Part shown: positions 28,394 to 37,423 of the stretch, in pieces
Position numbering within the stretch: position 1 is the stretch's first letter
Layout: each line of letters begins with the position of its first letter
From: Tetramitus jugosus
Taxonomy: Eukaryota; Heterolobosea; Eutetramitea; Acrasida; Vahlkampfiidae
NCBI GenBank assembly: GCA_937625935.1
Contig: OW569382.1
Span: 372,001 to 436,000, forward strand
Direction of reading: 5' to 3'
Length of the DNA stretch: 64,000 nt
The notes under the pieces: model-generated
What the model was told of the DNA's origin: nothing
What the model saw: the letters and a program-made list of their open reading frames with translations, nothing else
Database searches by the model: none
Translations under genes and position numbers: made by a program

Positions 28394-29899
28394 ATGGGCG
28401 GTAAGCACAAGAAGAATAACAAAATGGATCATCATCAAAAATCCTCCTCATCATCAAAAAACTCAAAAATCAACAAGAGAAACAATAGCAATAGCAATAG
28501 CAATAGCAACAATAGTAGTAGTAGTACCAATAGTAACGCATCATCAGATACGACCGACAATGACAATTTCTATAATGAAAAGCGACATTTTCAAAAAAAG
28601 AAGCGAAAAAACAATTATAAAAAACAAACAGTCAATGATATTGACTTTGAAAAATTGGATGGTCAATTGAAGCCACTGGGACTCTACTTGCACAGTATAG
28701 AAGGTGATGGAAATTGCATGTTTCGTGCCATTGCGGATCAATTGACACAGTCGGAGAATAAGCACATGGACTATAGAGAGAGATGTGTGAGGTACATGAG
28801 GATGAATAGAGAGGAATTTGAACCGTTTGTGTTGTTTGGTGGTGGTGGAGGTGGTCAAGGGTCAAGACATGACAGTGACGACGATGATGACGATGATGAT
28901 ATAGGCGGGGGCGCCATGAGGGATTTTTCATCGTATTGCGATCGAATGGCGCGCGATGGTGTCTGGGGCGGCAATGTAGAGCTCGTGGCGATTTCTCACT
29001 GTGAAATGATCAATATTGTGGTTCATCAGCTCGACGCGCCAAAATTTGAGATTACAAGTCCATTTTCTCCGAAAAGAACCATCCATTTGAGTTATCACAT
29101 GGGATCTCATTACAATTCTGTGAGAGCAGTCAATGAACGTGTCATGGAGATGCATAACACGCATGGAACTGTTTATTCAGAGATTCAAAAAAAGGTGCAG
29201 ATTGTGATGAGCAGTGTCATGCCAACTGTGAAATCAAATGAAAGCAGTAGCAACAAGTCACGAAAGAAGAGCTCAAAGAATGCTTCGTCTTCATCTGTAG
29301 TTGTTGATGAAGCGTATGTGAGACAAGTACTGCAGCAGAATGATATGGACACGGATTCTGCAATTGATTTCATCATTATGGAGCAACAAATGGTGCGAGA
29401 AGATCACAGGGACACACAACCACAGTATGATGATGAGAATGAAGAACTGTCCGCTCAAGATCAAGTGTATATTATGCAAGTGAGAGAATATGTGGGTGAT
29501 GGCATACCTGACCACGTCATTTTAGAGACACTCAAAAATAGTCGTTATCAATTGGACTTGGTCGTGGAGCAATTGATGAACCAAGTGGAGGTCTACACTT
29601 ATGAATCATCATCACCACCACCACCTTCTTCTGCTTCTACATCCACTCGTAAAAGCGGAAGCAGTAGCTCGTGTGTGTCCTCTTCTTCTTCCTCTGCTCC
29701 TCCTCCCAAAATGACCAAGAAAGAAAAGAAGGAACTAAAGAGAAAACAAAAGATGAAGGAGAGAGCTGCTGAAGTGATGAGTGAAGCCAGGGGCCGTTCA
29801 CACACAACTGATAGTACGACTATCACAACAGATGATTTTGATTTGAGCGAGGAAGAATTGGTCAAATTAATCTCCCAAACGTCATCTGTCCGGATATAA
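28394..29899 (+). CDS. OTU-domain deubiquitinase (OTUD3-like)
   Basis: A 501-residue cysteine protease predicted to cleave ubiquitin chains. Residues 1-80 are Ser/Asn-rich and basic. The OTU domain starts KPLGLYLHSIEGDGNCMFRAIADQL (Asp105, Cys108 in the DGNC motif) and ends with HLSYHMGSHYNSVRAVNE, supplying the catalytic His. A Gly/Asp loop (GGGGGGQG...DDDDDDDD) is inserted inside the domain, longer than usual. Downstream, DEAYVRQVLQQNDMDTDSAIDFI and DHVILETLKNSRYQLDLVVEQL look like two UBA/CUE-type ubiquitin-binding helices, as in OTUD3-like proteins. A Lys-rich coiled region follows. The start at 28394 is the first ATG in the frame. Confidence 0.87.
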   Translation: MGGKHKKNNKMDHHQKSSSSSKNSKINKRNNSNSNSNSNNSSSSTNSNASSDTTDNDNFYNEKRHFQKKKRKNNYKKQTVNDIDFEKLDGQLKPLGLYLHSIEGDGNCMFRAIADQLTQSENKHMDYRERCVRYMRMNREEFEPFVLFGGGGGGQGSRHDSDDDDDDDDIGGGAMRDFSSYCDRMARDGVWGGNVELVAISHCEMINIVVHQLDAPKFEITSPFSPKRTIHLSYHMGSHYNSVRAVNERVMEMHNTHGTVYSEIQKKVQIVMSSVMPTVKSNESSSNKSRKKSSKNASSSSVVVDEAYVRQVLQQNDMDTDSAIDFIIMEQQMVREDHRDTQPQYDDENEELSAQDQVYIMQVREYVGDGIPDHVILETLKNSRYQLDLVVEQLMNQVEVYTYESSSPPPPSSASTSTRKSGSSSSCVSSSSSSAPPPKMTKKEKKELKRKQKMKERAAEVMSEARGRSHTTDSTTITTDDFDLSEEELVKLISQTSSVRI

Positions 29900-29958
29900 A
29901 AAGGGATTTCACCATCAAGAGATGATACGTCTCCAACAAAATTTTTGTGTCATTTTAT

Positions 29959-30579
29959 TTATTGTTGTGGGAAGCGAATAGGATGACTTCCGTCACCCTT
30001 CTCCAACAATTGGGCAATGTTTGGTCTTGCTTGAACAGAGTCTTTCAAGGCAACCAATCCAGGATAGGTCTCAACAGACATATTCTCCAACAATTGAGCA
30101 TTTTCCAAGATGAAATCAAACAGAGCCAAATCAGCAACAGTCAATGCATCTCCTGCAAAGAACTTGCCACCATTCTTTTGCAACAAGCTCTCAAACTTGA
30201 CCAAGTGAGCGTGCAGAACCTTTTCGTAATCAGCGACGCTCTTACCATGGAATGCACAGTCATAATACTTGACACGAATATCGTTCAAAGCAACGAGCAA
30301 CATGTCAACCTGGGCATTGGCTCTGTGATCAGTTGACTTTGGCAGCAAATTGCCTTCGGCAGCCAAGAAACGAGCAATAGCAACAGTCTGTGCCAACTCA
30401 AAGTCAGAATCCTTTTCTCTCAACACTGGGAATTGACCAAATGGAAGAGTAGCCTTAATCTTGGCAAACTCTGCAAAGTCATAGATTTGAGTCTCATAGG
30501 CAATTTGACCTTCTTCACAAATGTACTTGAGGAGTTGAGCTCTGCCTTGGAGTGGGAAATAGAGGATAGAATAGACCAT
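29959..30579 (-). CDS. Glutathione S-transferase (sigma-like)
   Basis: A 206-residue enzyme conjugating glutathione to electrophiles or isomerising prostanoid-type substrates. The N-terminal thioredoxin fold opens with MVYSILYFPLQGRAQLLKYI, where Tyr7 is the likely catalytic tyrosine, followed by LPFGQFPVL (cis-proline) and the glutathione-binding ELAQTVAIARFLA (the usual family form is Q-S-x-A-I-x-R-Y-L-A). The C-terminal helical domain has FFAGDALTVADLALFDFIL (N-capping box) and ends YPGLVALKDSVQARPNIAQLL. Length and motifs match sigma-class GSTs. It converges with the OTU gene; their stop codons are about 60 bp apart. Confidence 0.9.
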   Translation of the reverse strand: MVYSILYFPLQGRAQLLKYICEEGQIAYETQIYDFAEFAKIKATLPFGQFPVLREKDSDFELAQTVAIARFLAAEGNLLPKSTDHRANAQVDMLLVALNDIRVKYYDCAFHGKSVADYEKVLHAHLVKFESLLQKNGGKFFAGDALTVADLALFDFILENAQLLENMSVETYPGLVALKDSVQARPNIAQLLEKGDGSHPIRFPQQ

Positions 30580-30908
30580 TCTTGCTTGTTTGTTCTTGTT
30601 GTAGTTGGGTTGTGGTTTTGTTTGTTTGTTGGTTTGTGTGTTCTGGATACAAGAGTGCTGGGTGTCACAATCGGCTTTTTATGCTGAGCGGAGATGAGGG
30701 AACAAGAAGACCTTTGGAAGAACAATGGGAGAGTCGATGCAGCGGAAAGGTGTATATGCGCACAATTCAGAACGCAAGTTGAGGACAAACCAGCAGCTTG
30801 GAACGCGGACCTTTCAAGGGATTTTGATAGGAGGGTTGGCCAGTGGCAGGTGTGAAATTGCGGCAAGTATATACAGTTTTATTCTTATGTGTCACAGTAG
30901 AGTAAGGT
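30580..30908. other. GST promoter / aquaporin 3' flank
   Basis: Both neighbours are on the minus strand. On that strand the region just upstream of the GST start is rich in AACAAACAAACC-type repeats and should hold its promoter and leader. No other gene is supported. Confidence 0.4.
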
Positions 30909-31937
30909 TTAAGCTCTGCTAACAGGAGCACCTTCTTCCATGGATAACTTCTTCAAAGGTGGAGCATTGTCTCCCATAGTAACACCATATCCTTTGGAGT
31001 TTCTACTTGTTACCTTCACATTTCTAAAGCTGACAAATATTCTCTGACCAACGACAGCACACGCCATTCCAGCTATAGGTCCCGCGAAGTATATCCAAAT
31101 GGTGTGCCATTGTTGACCGGATACGATCGTTGGTGCAAAACTTCTCCATGGATTGACCGAGGCTCCTGAAATATTCCATCCAAGAGTTTCAATAGCGACA
31201 AACACCAATCCAACCGCCAGTGGAGACATGGTACCCAGTCCTCGCTCTGCTGTAGTCAACACTACAGTCACTAACAGACAAGTCAACATAATTTCCATTC
31301 CAAGAGCAGTTCCTCTACTGATGCCCGCTCCAGGTGACGTTGCTCCCAACGAAGAAACATTACCAAACAGTGCACGAAGAATACCTGCTGCAGCAATCGA
31401 TCCAGCAAATTGAGCAATAATGTAGTAAATAGCTCTCCACCACTTGAACAGACCTCTCAAGAAAAACGCAGTGGTCACCACAGGGTTCAGATGACTACCA
31501 GAAATTTGACCAAATGTGTAGATGAGGGCAGCGAGACAGAAACCTGAGGTGACACCCTTGGTCAACGAACCAATTTCATTGGGATTGGTACTCACAACAG
31601 AGACGACTTGAATTCCGCAAATGAAGTAAATGAGGAACAAGGCACCAAAAAACTCACTCAAGCATCTTCTAATCTCGATTTTTATCCTCCTGATCATGGG
31701 GTGCTTTGGAGGATACACTCTCTCGTGAGCATACTTTCCAATCAAAATTCTTCTGGGCCAATACTTCCATGTAGGTTCTTGTCCGGCTAATGCGGCTTGA
31801 CTTGACTTGTAGGTGTCAACAGGATTCAAAGGGATGACAGTGTTTCGATTGAGAGGATCCACTGCTCCTACTGTATTATGATTCAATAGGAGAGCATTAT
31901 TGTTATGGAGGGTGTTGAAACCGTTCTGGTACTGCAT
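30909..31937 (-). CDS. Aquaporin / MIP family channel with altered NPA boxes
   Basis: A 342-residue six-helix channel of the major intrinsic protein family, with an approximately 90-residue polar N-terminal extension. Helix 1 begins LSEFFGALFLIYFICG. The first pore box is SGSHLNPVVTTAF (NPV at 151-153 instead of NPA). The second is SGASVNPWRSFAP (NPW at 262-264, with the following selectivity-filter Arg265 kept). NPV occurs in some protist and superaquaporin-like channels, while a bulky Trp in the second box is unusual and could narrow or reshape the pore. The final helix, HTIWIYFAGPIAGMACAVVG, is typical. Contractile-vacuole or plasma-membrane water transport is plausible for a free-living amoeba, but this is inference. 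Confidence 0.85.
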   Translation of the reverse strand: MQYQNGFNTLHNNNALLLNHNTVGAVDPLNRNTVIPLNPVDTYKSSQAALAGQEPTWKYWPRRILIGKYAHERVYPPKHPMIRRIKIEIRRCLSEFFGALFLIYFICGIQVVSVVSTNPNEIGSLTKGVTSGFCLAALIYTFGQISGSHLNPVVTTAFFLRGLFKWWRAIYYIIAQFAGSIAAAGILRALFGNVSSLGATSPGAGISRGTALGMEIMLTCLLVTVVLTTAERGLGTMSPLAVGLVFVAIETLGWNISGASVNPWRSFAPTIVSGQQWHTIWIYFAGPIAGMACAVVGQRIFVSFRNVKVTSRNSKGYGVTMGDNAPPLKKLSMEEGAPVSRA

Positions 31938-32608
31938 GAGTGACGAGTGATATGTACTTGTTTGTTTGATGATCTAAAAATTGTGAAAAGTGATTTTTAA
32001 ATGTGCAATAGGCAACTGGATCTTCCATTGTATCAGCGGGGGTAATGCATCGCAAGTGATCTCCGACATTTATGGTATTGGTGAAAATTTCGCTTTGATC
32101 AGATCTTACTCCATTTCTTGTGATGGACACCAGGTTTGTATTTGAATTTTCTCATCTTCCGGTATCCACGGATGATCTGTTTTTCCTGATTGGTTTCTGG
32201 AGTATTGATCCGTAATTGAACTATACTTACTTTGCTCCTATATTATCCATCTAGATGCACATCAAATGATGTGATGACAACTGCCTGGAAGGAAAATGGA
32301 AGAATGACCAGCAGGTTTATCTTTCTTGAACAAACTTCTTCCCTCTGCTCACTCATATTGTTCTTTTCTTCAGATAACTTGTTGGAATAGAACTAATTGA
32401 CACAAATCTGAATGAGATAACTCTTTGACTCTCCACTATTTGAAGATTTTGGAATATTGAACTATAAGTAAACCAAGGATACTTTTTTACAATGAATCCC
32501 AATCTCCGTGAATATTCCCGGACAAGGTTCAAACAAGAACAACAAACAACAAATTCCTCCTCACAACAAAAACAAAAACCACAATTCGTACAAACAAAAA
32601 AATAGAAC
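31938..32608. other. Divergent intergenic region
   Basis: 671 bp between the aquaporin (minus) and the RING-H2 gene (plus). The last 100 bp are CAA/ACA-rich leader. A 75-codon minus-strand frame at 32130-31906 overlaps the aquaporin start, but its composition is unconvincing. No RNA gene or inverted repeat was recognised. Confidence 0.4.
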
Positions 32609-33073
32609 ATGTCCTACTTTGACGATCACAACATCTCACATACAGATGACCAAAATGACGAGAATAACGAACAAAATCACCAACTCACTGAACAACAACT
32701 CATGGAATTGTTGGCACAAGAGTATGGAACGACCAATATGCTGAGAATGATGAATGGCACGAAACCATCCACAAGCAAGACTGTGCTTCGTGAACTCGAA
32801 GTTCAGTATTATGATCCCGAAACCAGCAAAAACTCCGATTCGGAGGAATGCCCAATTTGTCAAGATGATTACAAAAAGGGAGACGCACTGCATACACTTC
32901 CGTGCAAGCATCAAATGCATAAAGAATGTTTGAAGACGTGGCTAGACACGAATAATTCGTGTCCCATGTGCCGTCATGAGCTCATGACTGACGATCCTGA
33001 CTATGAAGAAGAAAAATTGGACAAGCAGAATCCAAAAAGAAAACAAGAAACAATTTCAAGCATGTACATGTAG
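32609..33073 (+). CDS. RING-H2 finger protein
   Basis: A 154-residue probable E3 ubiquitin ligase. Residues 1-45 are acidic and Asn/Gln-rich. The C3H2C3 RING-H2 finger at about 81-121 reads CPICQDDYKKGDALHTLPC, HQMHKECLKTWLD and CPMCR. It is preceded by a short helix (LRELEVQYYD), as in RNF126/RNF181-type ligases. The C-terminal tail is acidic then basic (KRKQE). It lacks a membrane segment, so a cytosolic ligase is likely. The ATG at 32609 is preceded by an A-rich leader. Confidence 0.87.
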   Translation: MSYFDDHNISHTDDQNDENNEQNHQLTEQQLMELLAQEYGTTNMLRMMNGTKPSTSKTVLRELEVQYYDPETSKNSDSEECPICQDDYKKGDALHTLPCKHQMHKECLKTWLDTNNSCPMCRHELMTDDPDYEEEKLDKQNPKRKQETISSMYM

Positions 33074-33391
33074 TTATCCTGCATCTGCGACCTATGAGCT
33101 ATCACATTGTGGAGTATTGAACTCTCATCTAGTAAACATGTAAATTTTGCAATTCAAATATTTTTCTGAGAAAAGCAGCTGTAAATCTTGACATCTTCTT
33201 ACAACATCTGATTCTATTTTTGAGCTCTCGCGGAAATTCTTGAGAGGATTGATCACGAATTTCCACAAGGGCCAGAAACAGGCTTCATGATGTAAGCTTT
33301 TGGAGTTTGGCTCTTCATCAGGAGCACAAAAAAACAACCAAGAACCAAACCCATCATCCATTGATCAATCATCTATCCATCCATACATACC
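33074..33391. other. Intergenic spacer upstream of PGK
   Basis: 318 bp carrying the RING-H2 gene 3' flank and the PGK promoter. The last 40 bp contain CCATC/CATAC repeats before the PGK ATG. Nothing else recognised. Confidence 0.4.
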
Positions 33392-34663
33392 ATGAACAAG
33401 CAATCCATTGAGGACATTAACGTCACAGGCAAGCGTGTCATTATCCGTGTTGACTACAACGTTCCATTGAGCAAGTCTGAGCCAAAAATCGTTCAAGACG
33501 ACACTCGTATCAAGGCCACGATCCCTACTCTAAAGTATCTGTGGAAGCAGAACCCAAAGAGCATCATTCTCATGAGTCACTTGGGCAGACCAGATGGCAG
33601 AGTCGTTCCAAAGGACTCATTGAGACCAGCTGCTTCCAAGCTTCAAGAGCTTTTGGCCCAAGACAGTGAAATGAATGTCGTAAAGGTAAAGTTTGTGGAT
33701 GACTGTGTGGGCGACAAGGTTCAACAAGAAGCCAAATCACTCGGTGAGAATGAAATTTTGTTGTTGGAGAATTTGAGATATCATTTGGAAGAGGAGGGCA
33801 AGGGTGTAAACGAGAAGGGTGAAACTGTCAAGGCCTCCAAGGAAAATATTGAAAAGTTTAGACAAGAGTTGAGCTCTTTGGCCGATGTGTATGTCAATGA
33901 TGCTTTTGGTGCTGCTCATCGTGCTCACTCCTCACTTGTTGGACTCAATTTGGAGCACAAGGTGTCTGGATTCTTGCTCAAGAAGGAGTTGGACTACTTT
34001 GGTAAGGCATTGACGAATCCTGAGAAGCCATTTGTGGCCATTTTGGGTGGTGCAAAGGTCAAGGACAAGATTCAATTGATTGACAACTTGTTGGACAAGG
34101 TTGATGAAATGTTGATTGTCGGTGGTATGGCATTCACATTCAAAAAGGTTTGCTTTGGTGTCAATATTGGCAAGAGTTTGTTTGATGAGGATGGAGCAAA
34201 GATTGTGAAGCAATTGTTGGAGAAGGCTGAGAAGAATGGTGTCAAGATTCACTTCCCTGTTGACTATATTGTGGCTGACTCATTGGAGAGGCCATCTCAA
34301 GTTACTGAGGCAACTGATGAGTCTGGTATCGCTGATAACATGATGGGATTGGACATTGGACCAAAGTCTAGACAATTGTTCAATGATGTCATCTTACGAT
34401 CCAAGGTTATTGTTTGGAACGGACCTGCCGGTGTGTTTGAGATTAAGGAATTCGCAAATGGATCCTTGGGCATGCTCGAATCCGTCATTAACGCAACAAA
34501 CAATGGTACCATTACCATCATTGGAGGTGGTGACACTGCTAGCTTGGTTGTGAACAATGGTGCTGAGAGCAAGGTGAGCCATGTCAGCACTGGTGGCGGT
34601 GCCTCATTGGAATTGTTGGAGGGTAAGGTCTTGCCTGGTGTTGCCGCATTGGACAACAAGTGA
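33392..34663 (+). CDS. PGK: Phosphoglycerate kinase
   Basis: Glycolytic enzyme transferring phosphate from 1,3-bisphosphoglycerate to ADP. The 423-residue length is standard for a cytosolic form. Signatures in order: GKRVIIRVDYNVPL with D, DDTRIKATIPTL, SHLGRPDG (substrate basic patch), LLENLRYHLEEEGKG, VNDAFGAAHRAHSS, FVAILGGAKVKDKI, VGGMAFTFKK, GLDIGPKS, VWNGPAGVFE and IIGGGDTAS with HVSTGGGASLELLEG at the nucleotide site. It lacks an N-terminal targeting extension and the glycosomal C-terminal extension seen in some kinetoplastids. It converges on the RRM gene. Confidence 0.97.
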   Translation: MNKQSIEDINVTGKRVIIRVDYNVPLSKSEPKIVQDDTRIKATIPTLKYLWKQNPKSIILMSHLGRPDGRVVPKDSLRPAASKLQELLAQDSEMNVVKVKFVDDCVGDKVQQEAKSLGENEILLLENLRYHLEEEGKGVNEKGETVKASKENIEKFRQELSSLADVYVNDAFGAAHRAHSSLVGLNLEHKVSGFLLKKELDYFGKALTNPEKPFVAILGGAKVKDKIQLIDNLLDKVDEMLIVGGMAFTFKKVCFGVNIGKSLFDEDGAKIVKQLLEKAEKNGVKIHFPVDYIVADSLERPSQVTEATDESGIADNMMGLDIGPKSRQLFNDVILRSKVIVWNGPAGVFEIKEFANGSLGMLESVINATNNGTITIIGGGDTASLVVNNGAESKVSHVSTGGGASLELLEGKVLPGVAALDNK

Positions 34664-34767
34664 ATCGCCAAACGATCCAAACTGTGAATTAACAACAAGC
34701 AACATGAAAGTAAAACAGCTCGAATGTGTGTGTAGTGTACAACTCTAGAAATTTGCATCTTATTTAA

Positions 34768-35802
34768 TTAATTGACTGCTTCCTCTTGTTGACGACATTG
34801 TTGCAACTTTCGTGACAACTTGTCCACAGCGTAATCCAACTGTTTCTGTTCCTCTCGTGTCAGCTTCACCGGCGGCTTCACAATCGTGTTCTTGGATCGA
34901 TTGATCTTGATTGGACGATCCATCAACATTCTCCCATTCATTGTCATGGCCATCTGTGCAGCATCCATATCCAAAAACTCTATAAAAGCAAATCGTGTCG
35001 GCTGTGATTCATCACCAGCCATTCGAATGTAGGCCACTGGTCCACAAACACTAAAGAAATCCACAAGCTCAGCCGGAGAAACTTTGCTGTTTATATTTCC
35101 GACGTAGATGGTTCTAGCAATTTCTCGATCTTTTTCATCGTTACCAGTGCTAGCAATGGGCGCGAAAGGCATGTTGCGAACAGGTCGAATATATGGATTG
35201 GAAACAAATGTTGTTGATGCATGTGTTGAGTGTGATGGAGCAGGAGGATAAAATGAAGTCAAACTAGCACTACTACTATTTGGTGATGATAATTGATGTG
35301 GTTGATGAAAATGTTGTTGTAACAATGGTTGAACAAATGGTTGTTGTTGTTGATGATGTTGTTGTTGTTGTTGTGGTGGATGAAATGGAGGAGGAGGTGA
35401 TAAAGTTGTTTGTTGTTGTTGTTGTTGTTGTGGAGAAGCTATTATTGATGATGACAGTGGTGGTGGTGGTAATAATGATGGAATGTGGTGAGAAATGAGA
35501 ATAGAGTGACCCAATAGAACAGTATCACTGACATCAATGGCTGATTTTGCTTCTGTTTCTTGACTAAACGTTACTTGATAGATTCTTTGTTTGTTGTTTC
35601 CTAGTGATGATGATGATGATGCTGATGATGATGTTGGTGGTACAAATAGCTTCATTTCAACAATGGTGCCTAAACAACTGAGAAATTGTAGGAGATGGTC
35701 CTCTGAGAGAGCATCAGCAAGGTTGGAGACATAGACTGTTGTATTGTTGCTGGTGGTGGTGGTGGTGGTGGTGGTGGGAGGGGAGATTTCTGTGTTGATC
35801 AT
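34768..35802 (-). CDS. RNA-binding protein with two RRM domains
   Basis: A 344-residue protein. RRM1 (about 20-110) begins TTVYVSNLADALSEDHLLQFLSCLG and is interrupted by a Ser-rich insert. A long linker (about 115-220) is rich in poly-Gln, Pro and His. RRM2 (about 227-305) begins RTIYVGNINSKVSPAELVDFFSVCG with the RNP1 strand TRFAFIEFLDMDAA and closes DRPIKINRSKN. The C-terminal 35 residues are a basic helix. The RRM2 sequence resembles plant CID-type and PABP-interacting splicing-factor-like proteins (RTIYVGNI...VSPAEL, ...RFAFIEF). A role in mRNA metabolism is likely, the exact target unknown. Simple repeats of the linker appear as CAA/TTG runs on the DNA. Confidence 0.85.
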   Translation of the reverse strand: MINTEISPPTTTTTTTTSNNTTVYVSNLADALSEDHLLQFLSCLGTIVEMKLFVPPTSSSASSSSSLGNNKQRIYQVTFSQETEAKSAIDVSDTVLLGHSILISHHIPSLLPPPPLSSSIIASPQQQQQQQTTLSPPPPFHPPQQQQQHHQQQQPFVQPLLQQHFHQPHQLSSPNSSSASLTSFYPPAPSHSTHASTTFVSNPYIRPVRNMPFAPIASTGNDEKDREIARTIYVGNINSKVSPAELVDFFSVCGPVAYIRMAGDESQPTRFAFIEFLDMDAAQMAMTMNGRMLMDRPIKINRSKNTIVKPPVKLTREEQKQLDYAVDKLSRKLQQCRQQEEAVN

Positions 35803-35934
35803 CTTTGTGTGCTTTGATTTATGGGTGTTTGATTCTTGGTTTGTTGTAGTTTTTGTGCATGTTTCATCGCCGATACTTCAATCAAGCGACACTCCGACAA
35901 AAAACAAGAAAACGTTCGACTAATATTGTTTTAA

Positions 35935-36517
35935 AATACAACCAGTGGTTGAGCTGTTTAATCGTTGTCTCTTCTCGTTACACAAGGTAACTAGTATGAT
36001 TGTGACGCAGAATGCAGTCGCTGTTGAATTATTTTTGTTACCAGCTATCTTGTGAAGAGGCGATGCATCACCTCAACACATCTCCTCTTGGTGTTGTCCA
36101 CAAACTGCTTAGCTTTCATCTTGGCGACCTCTTTCTTGATTCCACTCTTCTTGAGCCCTTTGGCCACTTGTTTAACCGCAAATAGTCATTGATTGTTTTT
36201 CTCTGCTCGTTCATTATTCGTTTTCCATTGTACCACTGCTGGTTATCAAACCAAATGTCGACATATTGTGACTTGTGCAGATCCAGAGCTTAACTTTGTT
36301 ACCACCTCCGTTGAGAGCAATCCTGGCCATTCTGGATATCGGACAATTAATAAGACAGTGAATGACCGTCTCTTGTTCGAAATTGCACTTGGGACTCGTC
36401 GTGTCCATATCTTCCACATTGTTAGAGGTGCTTTATCACCACCTTGTTTGTGGCTGCGATATGGCCAGGTTACAGCTCAAAATCGGAAGGAGGACGAAAA
36501 TGTGTTTTTAAACATTG
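35935..36517 (-). mobile_element. Decayed LINE 3' fragment (oldest in tRNA-Glu stack)
   Basis: A 5'-truncated, heavily mutated non-LTR retrotransposon end. On the minus strand the last coding block (about 36180-36045) encodes Lys-rich residues ending in MHRLFTR and a stop, matching in position and character the C termini of the better-preserved copies. A frame at 36417-36214 retains the Cys/His knuckle remnant CNFEQETVIHCLINCP. The 3' signature is present: CAAC-N5-GTTG at 35939-35951 and an imperfect hairpin (7 of 8 pairs) at 36057-36074. Its 5' side abuts the target sequence TCAAAGTTTAA at 36518. The reading frame is broken in several places. Confidence 0.75.
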
Positions 36518-36528
36518 TCAAAGTTTAA
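36518..36528. repeat. Target-site copy TCAAAGTTTAA (1 of 3, tRNA-Glu stack)
   Basis: Identical to 37330-37340 and 42304-42314. It lies between two successive LINE insertions and reads as a shared target-site duplication. Confidence 0.85.
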
Positions 36529-37329
36529 GTTTTTTTGTTTTTTTTAATACAACACGTAGTTGCTCACTTTATTGTGCATCATTCTTTCAAATAGTTTCTC
36601 TTATTCTCACTGTGCCGCTCGAAGAGCGGCACTTATCTTTCCTTTCAGTGACGCTCGGAGATTGAGACACAGCGTATCCATGTCCACTACTCCATAGAGA
36701 TGTTGGACAACGGCCTTTGTGTGTATTGTGTGACTTTTCACCTGAGCCACAAACCATTCCAGTGCACGATCGACCCTGAAAGGGCATCTCATAAATTTAA
36801 AATCTACAGCACCTCCTAAACACTTAGACTGTATCCACCAAACCTTCTCCTCTTTCACCCTATCTCTATGTCGTCGCAAGAAGACTCGCCACAGCTGTTC
36901 CTTCTCTACGACCTCAAAACTATCATTGTACATTAACCTTGGGGTAGTGTCGGTTGAATGCTCGTGATTTCCATTGCGCTGTAGCATTTCAAGATCACTT
37001 GTCAAGTACTTGTATCTGCGAGAACTAATCCCAAAATTTCCATGTCTTTTGACCAATTCGCTATGCCTGATCCACTTTCCACCCACTGTCAATTGACTCC
37101 TCAGACCTATTCCCACCTTGAACAACCTTTTGATGATGTCATTTGGCTGAGAGAGTGCCAGATTGCAACTCAGACAGTTAACTTCATTCCCACAAGAAAT
37201 AGTGAGGTGGTTGGTGTGCATACGGACAGCAGACCACTTAAGATAGCTATGTGCGACCAGCTCAATCCTGTTGTTGGATTGGAATACATTCTCTACCTGG
37301 AATGTTTGTAGATGCCTGCTGATAGAGTG
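36529..37329 (-). mobile_element. 5'-truncated LINE copy (middle of tRNA-Glu stack)
   Basis: An approximately 0.8-kb 3' fragment of a LINE in minus orientation, flanked on both sides by TCAAAGTTTAA. A poly(T) tract (the element's poly(A)) starts right after the left target copy. A 204-residue frame at 37221-36607 matches the LINE C-terminal region: RCPFRVDRALEWFVAQVKSH..HTKAVVQHLYG corresponds to KCPFGLERKEMWFYHQVRSG..HTRTGIRMLYN in the large copy. The zinc-knuckle part has been lost. The 3' signature is CAAC-ACGTA-GTTG at 36550-36562 and a perfect 9-bp GC-rich hairpin with loop GAA at 36612-36632, next to the stop codon. Confidence 0.85.
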
Positions 37330-37345
37330 TCAAAGTTTAATTTAT
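37330..37345. repeat. Target-site copy TCAAAGTTTAATTTAT (2 of 3, tRNA-Glu stack)
   Basis: A 16-bp sequence identical to 42304-42319; together they form the duplication around the near-full-length LINE. The first 11 bases also match 36518-36528. Confidence 0.9.
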
Positions 37346-37423
37346 TTATTTTTTTTTTCCATACAACGTTTGTTGCCACTTTATTCTATACACTACTGTG
37401 AGTCATGATTTCGCTCGGCACCG

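Noticed and set aside
31906-32130. Minus-strand frame overlapping the aquaporin start
   Set aside because: Out of frame with the aquaporin, no splice pair joining them was convincing, and there is no recognisable domain.
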